The position numbers and the translations under genes are program-made. 64,000 nt of DNA from SZUA-36 sp963774415 (GTDB taxonomy: Bacteria; Pseudomonadota; Gammaproteobacteria; Xanthomonadales; SZUA-36). Location of the stretch: positions 62,001-126,000 of the forward strand of contig CAVZEU010000004.1 in NCBI GenBank assembly GCA_963774415.1, given 5' to 3'. Under the pieces are notes generated by a model. That model was not told the DNA's origin. It did not search any database and saw only the letters and a program-made list of their open reading frames with translations. Below, piece by piece: positions 15,032 to 24,130 of this stretch (positions are counted from its first letter, which is position 1; every line of letters starts with the position of its first letter).

Positions 15032-17303
15032 GGTGCACTGGCCTCGCGGAGGATGGCGCGAACCCGGCGGGTGCGCGCTGCGGGCCAGGGAGGGTGCCGT
15101 TGAGACTTGTTGCAGGGTGGCTCGCCATTGGCAGGCGAGTGCCGCTGAACCAGAGCAGGGCCCCGGATAACAGCAGCACGAGGAGTGACAGTAGCAGCTG
15201 TGACAGCCAGCCGGTGGCGGTTTGCGGGTAAGCGGCCACCTGCGCGGTGCTGCCGGCCGGCAGCAGCGAGGGAACGCCGGTCTGGGCGAGCTTTTCGGCC
15301 TCCGGGCGGCGCGGTGTCTTGTCGACCGCGACCAGGCTGGTGTGGCGGGTGAGCAAGCCGAAGTCGAGCGCCAGCGACGTGATCTGCAGTTCCGTCAGTT
15401 CCGCATCGGCGCCGAACATCAGGCCGTCTTCGAGCGACTCGATCTTCTTGCGCGCCCACAGGACCGCCAGGTTGTCGCCGCCGCCCGCGGCCAATGGCCC
15501 GCCGGCTTGCGTGTTGATCTCGAGCCCGTTGACGTCGAGGTCCCAGGGCATGCTGTTCAGTTTGCCGCAGAGCCCGACCGTGGTCGGCTCGCCCCCGAGG
15601 CGCGCGATCAGCCACAGCGGCTCGCCGGCGTACAGGTCCGGTATGACCTCGGGGTAGTACTCGGCGTCCTCGCCCCAGTCGATACAGATGTCGGTCAGCG
15701 CGGGCAGCCGGATGCGTTCCCACAAGGCCGAGATCCGGTCCTGGACCTCGGCCAGTTTGCCGATGTGGATATGGCTGCCGCGGCCGATCTCGGCCGCCTT
15801 GCGCATAAACCAGCTGTTGGGCGCGGCGCCGATGGCGACCGTGAACAGGCGGGCGCCGCCCAGTTGCGCCGCGACTTGCTTCAGCAGCGCGGCTTCGTTG
15901 CTGACCGCGCCGTCGGTGATGAATACCACCTGCCGCATCAGCCCGGGCAGTTCGGGCGCGGCCAGGGCGGCCCTGAGCGCGGGCGCCATGTTGGTGCCGC
16001 CGTTGGCTTTCAGCTCGTCGATATAGTCGCGCGCGGCATCGAGGTTCGAGTGCGTGGCCGGCTGCGGCCGGGTGAACAGGCCGCGGGTGACCGAGTTGAA
16101 CTCGAGCAGGTTGAAGTAATCGTCCGGGCCGAGGGAATCGAGCGCCGCGGCCAGCGCGGCCCTGGCCTGGGTCATCGAGGTGCCGGCCATCGAGCCGGAG
16201 GTGTCGATGACCAGGATCACCTCGCGCGGCTGCGCATCGATGGCCCCGCCAATGGGCGGCACCAGCATCAGTTGGGCGTAGACGTCGTGGCCGTCGTTGT
16301 ACGTCGTCAGCGAGGCGCTGGGCGCGGCCCGCAGCACCGGCGCCCAGCTCAGCTCGAAGTCGTGGTCCGCGAGCGTGCCGTTATCCAGCAACTCGATGTG
16401 ATAGCCGCTGTCGTCGTGGCGGATGTCGACGTCGTCGTAGCGGCTCTGGATGCTGGCGTATTCCGTGGCTGTCAGCAGGTTGGCGTGTACCTGCAAGCGG
16501 TGGCTGCCGGCGTCCGCCGCCGGGCGCAGGGCGGGCCGGGGCGCTGCATTCTCGACCCAGGCGCTGGAAGGCTTGGAGGTGAAATGCGTCGTCGCCTCGT
16601 CTGCGCCCCAGCGCGGCGTGAAGGTCAGCGGCACGCGCAGGTGAAACGCGGCGTCGTGATAGCCGACGTTTTGCAGGTAGCCGATCGTGATCCTGACGGT
16701 CTCACCCGGTCCGATGTTGGCCAGGCGGGTCTCGAACTGGTTGCGGCGCTGTTGCTCCACCAGGCTCGCGGTCCGGCCGTTGTCGCGGGCCTTTTGGTAG
16801 ATGCGCCTGGCGGTCTTTTTTTCCCGGATCTCGCCCTCGAGGACGCGCTCGCCGATCTGGACGTGCAGGCGGTCGACGGCCGCCCCCTGCGGCAGGGGAA
16901 AGCGGTAGATGCCCTCCGCCCAGCCAGCGCCCGGGTTGGTGAACGTCTGCGTGACCGCGACCCGCGCGATGAGACCGGTGACATCGACCCGGATAGCCGT
17001 GTCCAACGCCAGTTGCACGGATTGGGTCTGGCCGTCGTCGAGTTGCAGCCCCCACTTGTCGCCGGCGGCCTCGGCCGCCAGGCTGACCTCGGTGCGGATC
17101 ACGAACAGCGTCACCAGGATCGCGCACAGCGTCAGCAGGATGCGGTCCTTCCACCTGGCGTCGCGCGGGCGCGGCCGGCGCCGGCGTTTGTATTCGGCCA
17201 GGCGCCTGGCCAGCGCAGGATGGCTGAGCCGCGCCTGCTGTTCGAGCTGGCTGCGTATCGAGGCGCGGGTTCCGGCGTGGTGGGCATCTCTGGCCTGGTT
17301 CAT
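15021..17303 (-). CDS. VIT/VWA-domain sortase target protein ('marine' sortase system)
   Basis: A 760-residue protein. It has a basic N-terminus and membrane segment (ILLTLCAILVTLFVI), a VIT domain (about residues 60-190), and a von Willebrand A domain with MIDAS motif DTSGSMAGTSM. The C-terminal sorting region has PQTATGW, a hydrophobic helix (LLLSLLVLLLSGALLWF), then a longer polar tail than usual. These features match the target of the proteobacterial class GN sortase, encoded immediately downstream. The ATG at 17303 follows GGAGCC; the frame is open far upstream without support. The likely role is a surface or periplasmic protein processed by the neighbouring sortase; the function is unknown. 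Confidence 0.85.
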   Translation of the reverse strand: MNQARDAHHAGTRASIRSQLEQQARLSHPALARRLAEYKRRRRPRPRDARWKDRILLTLCAILVTLFVIRTEVSLAAEAAGDKWGLQLDDGQTQSVQLALDTAIRVDVTGLIARVAVTQTFTNPGAGWAEGIYRFPLPQGAAVDRLHVQIGERVLEGEIREKKTARRIYQKARDNGRTASLVEQQRRNQFETRLANIGPGETVRITIGYLQNVGYHDAAFHLRVPLTFTPRWGADEATTHFTSKPSSAWVENAAPRPALRPAADAGSHRLQVHANLLTATEYASIQSRYDDVDIRHDDSGYHIELLDNGTLADHDFELSWAPVLRAAPSASLTTYNDGHDVYAQLMLVPPIGGAIDAQPREVILVIDTSGSMAGTSMTQARAALAAALDSLGPDDYFNLLEFNSVTRGLFTRPQPATHSNLDAARDYIDELKANGGTNMAPALRAALAAPELPGLMRQVVFITDGAVSNEAALLKQVAAQLGGARLFTVAIGAAPNSWFMRKAAEIGRGSHIHIGKLAEVQDRISALWERIRLPALTDICIDWGEDAEYYPEVIPDLYAGEPLWLIARLGGEPTTVGLCGKLNSMPWDLDVNGLEINTQAGGPLAAGGGDNLAVLWARKKIESLEDGLMFGADAELTELQITSLALDFGLLTRHTSLVAVDKTPRRPEAEKLAQTGVPSLLPAGSTAQVAAYPQTATGWLSQLLLSLLVLLLSGALLWFSGTRLPMASHPATSLNGTLPGPQRAPAGFAPSSARPVHHAG

Positions 17304-17579
17304 GGTCGGCTCCATTGCATGTTTTGCACCGATTAAAACCGCCCGCGATGCCGCGGGGGTGACCGAAAGCGGTCCGGCAAGGGCGTGAATGTGGCAATCC
17401 GGTGGCAACGATCCCGGCCGCAGTGCAAGCAGCGGGATGCTGGCAGTAGAATAGGTAGCCCGCACAGTGCATCCGTATCCCGGATGCGGGCACAGTTCAG
17501 TTGCGGCTGCGCGCGGGGCTGGACCGAAAACCATCGTTGTGACCTTGGGTTGAGGCAAGCGGGCTGGAAAGGAGGTGTC

Positions 17580-18278
17580 GTGCCGAGAAGCATCGCGATC
17601 GTGGAAGACGAGGCAGTGATCCGCCACAACTACATGGATGCCCTGCAGCGGCAGAAATTCCAGGTCGCCGGCTACGCCGACCGGCGCAGCGCCCTGGACG
17701 CGTTTCGCCGCCGCCTGCCCGACCTGGTGCTGATCGACGTCGGCCTGGGCGACGACGTCGAAGGCGGGTTCGAGCTGTGCCGCGAGCTGCGTTCGCTGTC
17801 GCCGGTGCTGCCGATCATGTTTCTGACGGCGCGCGACGACGACCTCGACGTCATCTCCGGCCTCAGGCTGGGCGCCGACGACTACCTCACCAAGGACATC
17901 TCCCTGCCGCACCTGATGGCCCGGATCACGGCCCTGTTCCGGCGCGTGGAAACGATGTCGGGCGAGCAGGCCACCGACGCCTGGCTGGAACGCGGCGCGC
18001 TGCGGATGTCGACCGAGCGCATGGAGGTGACGTGGAACGGCGTCCCGGTGCCGTTGACCGTGACCGAGCTGTGGATCGTGCATTCGCTGGCCCGCCACCC
18101 CGGTCACGTGCGCTCGCGCTCGCAGTTGATGGAAGACGCCCGGATATTCGTCGACGACCAGACCATCACCAGCCACATCAAGCGGATCCGCCGCAAATTC
18201 ACGGCTATTGATGAATCCTTCGACAAGCTCGATACTGTCTACGGCGCCGGCTACCGCTGGAATAACCCCGCGCAATAA
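17580..18278 (+). CDS. Response regulator of the dedicated sortase system (OmpR/PhoB type)
   Basis: A 232-residue regulator starting at GTG 17580, four bases after GGAGG. The receiver domain has acidic pair E9/D10, phosphoacceptor D53 (VLIDVG), and Lys in DDYLTKDIS. The C-terminal winged helix includes LTVTELWIVHSLARHPG and ITSHIKRIRRKF...YGAGYRW. It is divergent from the VIT/VWA target. The family's partner histidine kinase is normally adjacent, but here it lies at 28754, with a hydantoin-catabolism block in between. Confidence 0.9.
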   Translation: MPRSIAIVEDEAVIRHNYMDALQRQKFQVAGYADRRSALDAFRRRLPDLVLIDVGLGDDVEGGFELCRELRSLSPVLPIMFLTARDDDLDVISGLRLGADDYLTKDISLPHLMARITALFRRVETMSGEQATDAWLERGALRMSTERMEVTWNGVPVPLTVTELWIVHSLARHPGHVRSRSQLMEDARIFVDDQTITSHIKRIRRKFTAIDESFDKLDTVYGAGYRWNNPAQ

Positions 18279-18411
18279 ACGGCACGATTGCCGGCCCGCC
18301 AATGGCATTGGCTCTTTGGTTTGTGATGTAATGCCCCGTACCCTCGGGAGGGCAGTGGCCGGGTGCGATACCGGCCCGTTCGACGAATTACCGATTGAAA
18401 AGGCGAATCCC

Positions 18412-19749
18412 ATGACTCGAGAGAGCGTCCCCCACGCATCGGCCGACAGCCTGCAGCCCACCAGCGAAAACAACCGCGTGTTCAGCGCTGCCTCCTACGT
18501 GTTGATGTGGTGGTCCTCGCTGATCGTGATTCAGGCGTTTGTGCTGGGCCAGGGGTTTTTGCCGCCGATCGGCAAGATGAATTTGATGCAGTCGCTGTTG
18601 ATCGTCATTCTTGCCGCGGTCTTATTCGTCGTCATGTTTTCGCTGAACGGGCAGGCCGGCATGAAATACGGGATTCCGTACTCCATCCAGGCGCGTTCGG
18701 GTTTTGGCGTCCGCGGTTCGAAAATCGTCGAGTTCCTGCGCGCGTTTCCCGCCATCGTCTGGTTCGGCATCGGTACCTGGATCGCGGCCATGTCGTTCGA
18801 CGCCATCCTCAATTCGCTCACCGGCTTCACGGCGCCGTGGGCCAAGTACGTTTATTTCATTGGATTCCAGGCGTTGCAGGTATTGCTCGCCTTTCGCGGT
18901 ATCCGCACGATGAAATGGTTCAACGTCAGCGGCTCGATCGTCATCGCGGCCGTGATGGCTTACATCCTGATCCATATACTCAGTACGCAGGATCTGAAGG
19001 TCGAGGAGTCCTGGAAGAGCGCGGGCACCTGGGGCAAGCCGTTCTGGGTCGGGCTGACCGGCGCGATCGGCGTGCTGGCGACCGTGATGTTGAATATCAG
19101 TGACATGACGCGCCACCTGGTGAAATCCCAGAAAGCTATGTGGCTGGGTCACCTGGCGGGTGTTGCGCCGCCGTGGTTTTTCATGCTGGCTCTGGGCCTG
19201 ATCGCCGGCGCGACGTTGGGTGTCTGGAACCCGGTACAGGCCTTGATTCAGATAAGCCCGCATCCCGTCGTCATGCTCGTGTTGCTGACCTTCGTGCTGC
19301 TGGCCCAGTTCACCACCAACCTGACCATCAACATCCTGCCGCCGGCGATGATCTTTATGGATGCCTTCAAGATTCGCTGGAGCACGGCGGTCGTTGCAAC
19401 GGGGGTGCTGGGGGCGTTGTCGTTCCCGTGGCTCATCCTCGGCAATATGGACGCCTTTTTCGGCTTTATCCTGTACTACTCTTCTTTGTTCGGACCCATA
19501 CTGGGCGTTATGCTTTGTGACTACTTCGTGATGCGCAAGCGGCAGCTGGACGTCGCTGGACTGTACATCGGGGATGCGTCGAGCCCGCACTGGCACACCG
19601 CGGGCTTCAATACCGCCGGTATCATATCCATTGTCGTGCCGGGCGTGATCACGATGATCTGGTTCCTGCCGATGTCCTGGATGATCGGGCTGCCGTCCGC
19701 TTTTCTGCTGTACCTCGTGTTGTACCCGATACTGCAGCGCAAAGCTTGA
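18412..19749 (+). CDS. NCS1-family nucleobase/hydantoin permease
   Basis: A 445-residue transporter with about twelve membrane segments. NCS1 features include LMWWSSLIVIQAFVLGQGF in TM1, KYGIPYSIQARSGFGVRGSK before TM3, and a C-terminal FFGFILYYSSLFGPILGVMLCDYF. NCS1 carriers import hydantoins, allantoin or nucleobases with Na+ or H+. Its position beside hydantoinase A/B and an M20 amidohydrolase favours a hydantoin-like or cyclic ureide substrate. The ATG at 18412 follows AAAAGG; upstream in-frame codons extend into the response regulator and are unlikely. Confidence 0.87.
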   Translation: MTRESVPHASADSLQPTSENNRVFSAASYVLMWWSSLIVIQAFVLGQGFLPPIGKMNLMQSLLIVILAAVLFVVMFSLNGQAGMKYGIPYSIQARSGFGVRGSKIVEFLRAFPAIVWFGIGTWIAAMSFDAILNSLTGFTAPWAKYVYFIGFQALQVLLAFRGIRTMKWFNVSGSIVIAAVMAYILIHILSTQDLKVEESWKSAGTWGKPFWVGLTGAIGVLATVMLNISDMTRHLVKSQKAMWLGHLAGVAPPWFFMLALGLIAGATLGVWNPVQALIQISPHPVVMLVLLTFVLLAQFTTNLTINILPPAMIFMDAFKIRWSTAVVATGVLGALSFPWLILGNMDAFFGFILYYSSLFGPILGVMLCDYFVMRKRQLDVAGLYIGDASSPHWHTAGFNTAGIISIVVPGVITMIWFLPMSWMIGLPSAFLLYLVLYPILQRKA

Positions 19750-19773
19750 GCGCCGCCAGGGCGCCGGCGTTGT

Positions 19774-21564
19774 TCAGGCGCCGCGCAGCTGTTGCGTTGC
19801 CTGGGCGTCGATTTCGCCGTTGTCGTCAATGACCACGCCAAAATCCTGCGCCGCGGTTGCGGCATCGAAATAGCCGTCAAGCACGTTTTCGCGCACCAGT
19901 TCCGCCGGGCGCTCCAGCGGGTTGCCGTAACCGCCGCCGATGCCGCCGATGGCTTTGATGCGGTCGCCCTTGTTGACCGTCATCGTCGCCATCATCGACG
20001 GCAGTTCGACCGGCGGCTGCCCGTGCCGCGTCAATACCAGGCCGGATGTCCGCCCATCGGCACCGCCGTTGAATCCCCAGGGCCTGTGCGCATGGCCATC
20101 GCCCTCCACGCTGATCCCGCCATCGGTCAGAAAGCAGAGCTCCTTGACCGAGTTCAACCCGCCCCGCCATTTGCCCGCCGCACAGGCGTTCTCGCGAAAT
20201 TGATATTCGGTGACCCGCAGCGGCACATGGCTCTCGATGTCTTCGATCGGGTTGTTGCGTGTGTTCGCATAAAGCGTGTCCACGCAGTCCATGCCGTCCT
20301 TGCCGAAACGTCCGCCGTAACTGCCTTCGAAAATCTCGATATGCACCCATTGACGGCCTTCCTCGAGCCCGGAAAATGTCACGGCCTTGAGGTTGGCCAC
20401 CCCGGCACAGACCTGTTCGGGCAGGGCCGGCGCCAGCGCTTTCATCACGGTGTCGGCGACGACATTACCCGGCGCGAAACGCGCAATGGTCGGTGCCGGA
20501 AAGACGGGGTTGGCGATGCAGCCCGGCGGGGCGACGATCTGAACGGGCCGGTACAGTCCATCGTTTTGCGGGATGTTGCCGAAAACTTCGCTGTCGAGCA
20601 GGATGGAACGCAAGGTCAGCCAGATGGCCACGTCGACGGTGCCGTGAAAGGGCATGTTGATGGCGTAACCGTTGACCTGCTCGGCGCTGCCGGTGAGGTC
20701 CACGGTCATGTCGCTGCCTTTGACGGTCACCGTGGCCTTGATGGGCAAATTCTTCACCGCCGGGTCGTCCGCCTCCAAAAAGCCGTCGATATGGCCGGTT
20801 GCCGTGTAGACGCCGTCCGGCACTTTTTCGATCTGCGCACGCATCAGGCGCTCGGAATAATCGAACAGGTCTTCCACGGTATTGGTCAGCGTTTCCAGTC
20901 CATAGCGCTCGACCAGGTCGACCAGTCGGCGTGCGCCGACGTGGCAGGCGGCGATTTGTGCTTCCATGTCGCCAATGACCAGGCTCGACACGCGCACGTT
21001 GTCCTCGATCATCTGCCACAAGGCGTCATTGCGCTCGCCCTGGTCATACACTTTCAGCGCTCTGAAGCGCAGCCCTTCCGCATAGGCATCGGCGCAGACC
21101 ACGACGCCCACGCTGCCTGGCTGGCAGGAGCCGATATCCAGGTGGTGCGCGGTGGTTACCGAAAATCCGATCAATTCGCCGGCATAGAACACCGGCACGC
21201 AAAAACCGATGTCCGGGCTGTGCGACGCACCCAGGTACGGGTCGCTGTGGATGATGACGTCACCCGGTGCGAACGTGGCGCCGCGTGCCTCGAACGCCTG
21301 CAGGATGCCCTTGACGTAACCGGGTATCGGGCCCGACTGTAACGGCGTGCTTTTCGAGCATTCGCAAAGCTGGCGGCCCCGGGCGTCACACAAGGCGGCG
21401 CCGAAATCCTCCGACTCCCTGATAATGCTGGAGTAGGACATGCGCATCAGCTTGTAACCCATCTCGATGGCGATGTTTTCCAGTGCGCCATTGATGATGC
21501 TGGCAGTGATGGGATTGACGCGCTGTTCGGCTTGTGCGCTTTCGTGCTTCTGTGTCTGGCTCAT
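19774..21564 (-). CDS. Hydantoinase B / 5-oxoprolinase beta-type subunit
   Basis: A 596-residue HyuB-family subunit. N-terminal segment NGALENIAIEMGYKLMRMSYSSIIRESEDFGAALCD, HSDPYLGASHSPDIGFCVPVF and AHHLDIG are typical, as is the C-terminal GGIGGGYGNPLERP. HyuB pairs with HyuA in ATP-dependent opening of hydantoins, 5-oxoproline or related cyclic amides. It is transcribed away from hyuA across a 393-base divergent promoter region. Confidence 0.9.
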   Translation of the reverse strand: MSQTQKHESAQAEQRVNPITASIINGALENIAIEMGYKLMRMSYSSIIRESEDFGAALCDARGRQLCECSKSTPLQSGPIPGYVKGILQAFEARGATFAPGDVIIHSDPYLGASHSPDIGFCVPVFYAGELIGFSVTTAHHLDIGSCQPGSVGVVVCADAYAEGLRFRALKVYDQGERNDALWQMIEDNVRVSSLVIGDMEAQIAACHVGARRLVDLVERYGLETLTNTVEDLFDYSERLMRAQIEKVPDGVYTATGHIDGFLEADDPAVKNLPIKATVTVKGSDMTVDLTGSAEQVNGYAINMPFHGTVDVAIWLTLRSILLDSEVFGNIPQNDGLYRPVQIVAPPGCIANPVFPAPTIARFAPGNVVADTVMKALAPALPEQVCAGVANLKAVTFSGLEEGRQWVHIEIFEGSYGGRFGKDGMDCVDTLYANTRNNPIEDIESHVPLRVTEYQFRENACAAGKWRGGLNSVKELCFLTDGGISVEGDGHAHRPWGFNGGADGRTSGLVLTRHGQPPVELPSMMATMTVNKGDRIKAIGGIGGGYGNPLERPAELVRENVLDGYFDAATAAQDFGVVIDDNGEIDAQATQQLRGA

Positions 21565-21957
21565 GGTTACCTCTTAACGTGCTTCAGGGATGGACCGCCG
21601 GCTCGGCCGAACGCTTGCTCCCGCCGCTGACATTCAAGGCCGAAACATTTCCCGAACACTTGCCGGCAACGGTTGCCGGCCGCGTTACGCGGCCCTGAGA
21701 TTTGCTCCAGATATGCAAAGGCTAATCGAAACCGGGGTTTCATACAATCACTAATTGAAGTTGAGGCCACTTTCACTTACTATCCCGAATAGTGGCTGTC
21801 GGGATGGCGTTCGGGGTGGGCGCAGCAGGCTCGCCGGAGGTGATGTGAACCGGGGCAATGGCCGCGCGACCGCCCAGCCCCTCTCGCCTGGTGCGGTATC
21901 CGGGTCTGGTTGAAAAACGGCGCCGACACCGGTGATGAATTTGGGAGAGATGACAAG
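21565..21957. promoter_or_regulatory. Divergent control region between hydantoinase B and A genes
   Basis: This 393-base spacer holds no gene. Two dyads stand out. GCCGGCAAC and GTTGCCGGC (21662-21680) are separated by one G. GAAACC and GGTTTC (21728-21741) are separated by GG and immediately followed by a TACAAT hexamer (21743-21748). Neither is followed by a T-run, so operator sites are likelier than terminators. The TetR regulator at 26556 is a candidate binder. Confidence 0.4.
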
Positions 21958-24042
21958 ATGCTGCTTCTCGGTGCGGATGTAGGTGGAACGTTCACGGACA
22001 TTGTCCTGGCGGATACCGACACCAACCAAACATTGATCCACAAGGTTTCGAGCACGCCGCAGAACCCTTCGATCGGCGTGTTGCAGGGCGTCCGTGAAAT
22101 CTGCCAGAAGGCCGATATCGAGGTCGGGAACATCGACCATGTCTATCACGGCACCACGGTGGCCACCAACGCGGCGCTGCAGCACCGGGGTGCGAAGGCG
22201 GGCATGATCACGACCTTCGGTTTCCGTGACATCATTCACATTGGCCGCCACCAGCGCCCGCACCATTATTCCATCCAGCAGGAGATTCCCTGGCAGGACC
22301 GGCCGCTGGTCAAGCGCCGCTACCGCAAGGTGGTCACCGAGCGCGTGGCTCCACCGACGGGGGAAGTAGTCACCGAACTGTCCGAGGCGGAGGTCCGCGC
22401 GGCCGCGCAGGAACTGCAGCAAGCCGGCGTGGATTCGATCGCGATCTGTTTTCTGTTCTCCTATCTGAATCCGGAGCACGAACAAAGAGCCAAGGAGATC
22501 GTGCAGCAGACCTGCCCCGCTGTCTTTGTCACCGCCTCTCACGAGGTCTCGCCGCAGTTTCGCGAGTTCGAACGTTTCACCACGACTTCGATGAATGCCT
22601 TTATCGGCCCGCTCGTGCGTGATTACGTGGCCGAACTCTCCGTCGGTCTGGCCGAGGCCGGATTCGGCGGTGAAATGCACATCATGCAGTCAAACGGAGG
22701 CATCGCCCCGGCGCGCACGATATCCAATCTGCCGGTATACACGCTGATGTCCGGCCTGGCGGCCGGCGTACTCGGCGGCGCCTGGATCGGGCAACTGACC
22801 GGACGCAACAACGTCATTACGCTGGATATCGGCGGCACCAGCGCAGATATCGGTGTCGTCACCGATGGTCGCTTCTCCGAGGCCTCGGCGCGCGACACGG
22901 AGGTGGCCGGGTACCCGATCCTGGTGCCGATGATCGACTTGCACACGATCGGCGCGGGCGGGGGATCGATCGCTTATGTCGATGACGCCGGTGCCTTCAA
23001 GGTCGGCCCGGAAAGCGCGGGTGCCGTGCCCGGCCCCGCCGCGTACGGCCAGGGCGGGACGCGTCCGACGGTGACCGATGCCAATATCGTATTGGGACGC
23101 CTGGACGTAAAACATTTCCTCGGCGGCGCCATGAAACTGGACGCTGAAGCGGCTCAAACCGCGGTCGCGGGACTGGCGCAGGAACTCGGCCTGCCGGTCA
23201 AGGAAGCTGCGGCCGGCGTGATCGCGATTCTGAACGCGAACATGGCCAACGCGATCCGGGCACGCACCGTGCAAAAAGGCATCGACCCGCGGGAATACGC
23301 GCTCGTGGCTTCGGGCGGGGCGGGTCCACTGCACGGTGTCGAGGTTGCCCGGATTCTCAAGATTCCCGAGGTGATCGTGCCGCCGCATCCCGGCATCAAT
23401 TCGGCCAAGGGCCTGCTGACGACCGACCTCAAGTACGACATCGTGCGCACCGCTTTCCTGGTTTCCACCCATTTGGACTTGCCACGCCTCAACAGCGATT
23501 TTGCGGTGATGCAGGAGCAGTTGACGGAACAGCTCAAAGACGATGGCATCGACCCGTCGGAGGCGGTCTTTAGCCGCTCCGCCGATGCGCGCTATGTCGG
23601 CCAGGGCTATGAGTTGCGATTGCCGTTGAGCGACGAACCGCTCGAGCAGTCGGAGGTCGAGGCGATGGTGGGCCGGTTCCATGAAATGCACCAGCAGGAA
23701 TATGGCCACCATTTCGAGAGTTCACCCGTCGAATTGGTCAACCTGCGCATCACCGCCATCAGCGAAGTCGCAAAAATCGGCACCCCGGAAGAACCGGAAG
23801 GCGGTTCACTGGAGGATGCGCTGATTCGTGACGACGAAACCATATTTCACGTGGACGGGAAGCTCGTTCCGTTCGCAACCAGGTTCTACGACCGCGATCG
23901 CTTGCCGGTCGAAGAAGAGTTCAGCGGTCCGGCAATCATTCTCCAGACTGATTCGACCACCGTTGTACCGCCCGACTGCAGCGCCCGGCTCGAAAAATCC
24001 GGATCGTTGATCATACGGGTCGGCGCAGTGCAGGCCGGGTAA
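21958..24042 (+). CDS. Hydantoinase A / 5-oxoprolinase alpha-type subunit
   Basis: A 694-residue HyuA-family ATPase subunit. It opens with LLGADVGGTFTDIVLAD (phosphate-binding loop of the actin-like fold) and has HGTTVATNA, LDIGGTSADIGVV and the glycine-rich IGAGGGSIAYVD. The C-terminal part carries ASGGAGPLHG. The ATG at 21958 follows GGGAGAG; an in-frame ATG at 21910 gives a weaker fit. With hydantoinase B it should hydrolyse a cyclic amide in the cytoplasm. The TonB receptor gene follows after 88 bases. Confidence 0.9.
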   Translation: MLLLGADVGGTFTDIVLADTDTNQTLIHKVSSTPQNPSIGVLQGVREICQKADIEVGNIDHVYHGTTVATNAALQHRGAKAGMITTFGFRDIIHIGRHQRPHHYSIQQEIPWQDRPLVKRRYRKVVTERVAPPTGEVVTELSEAEVRAAAQELQQAGVDSIAICFLFSYLNPEHEQRAKEIVQQTCPAVFVTASHEVSPQFREFERFTTTSMNAFIGPLVRDYVAELSVGLAEAGFGGEMHIMQSNGGIAPARTISNLPVYTLMSGLAAGVLGGAWIGQLTGRNNVITLDIGGTSADIGVVTDGRFSEASARDTEVAGYPILVPMIDLHTIGAGGGSIAYVDDAGAFKVGPESAGAVPGPAAYGQGGTRPTVTDANIVLGRLDVKHFLGGAMKLDAEAAQTAVAGLAQELGLPVKEAAAGVIAILNANMANAIRARTVQKGIDPREYALVASGGAGPLHGVEVARILKIPEVIVPPHPGINSAKGLLTTDLKYDIVRTAFLVSTHLDLPRLNSDFAVMQEQLTEQLKDDGIDPSEAVFSRSADARYVGQGYELRLPLSDEPLEQSEVEAMVGRFHEMHQQEYGHHFESSPVELVNLRITAISEVAKIGTPEEPEGGSLEDALIRDDETIFHVDGKLVPFATRFYDRDRLPVEEEFSGPAIILQTDSTTVVPPDCSARLEKSGSLIIRVGAVQAG

Positions 24043-24130
24043 TTTGCGAGCTGGTTACCAAGCGGTCCGTGACAGAGGGTCAAATAGAGAGAGGGTTACA
24101 TACATAGGCTGTGGATATGAGGAGCACCAA

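Noticed and set aside
15222..17336. 704-residue plus-strand frame opposite the VIT/VWA gene
   Set aside because: It has a low-complexity Arg/Asp/Val-rich translation with no domains, while the minus strand encodes a recognisable protein.
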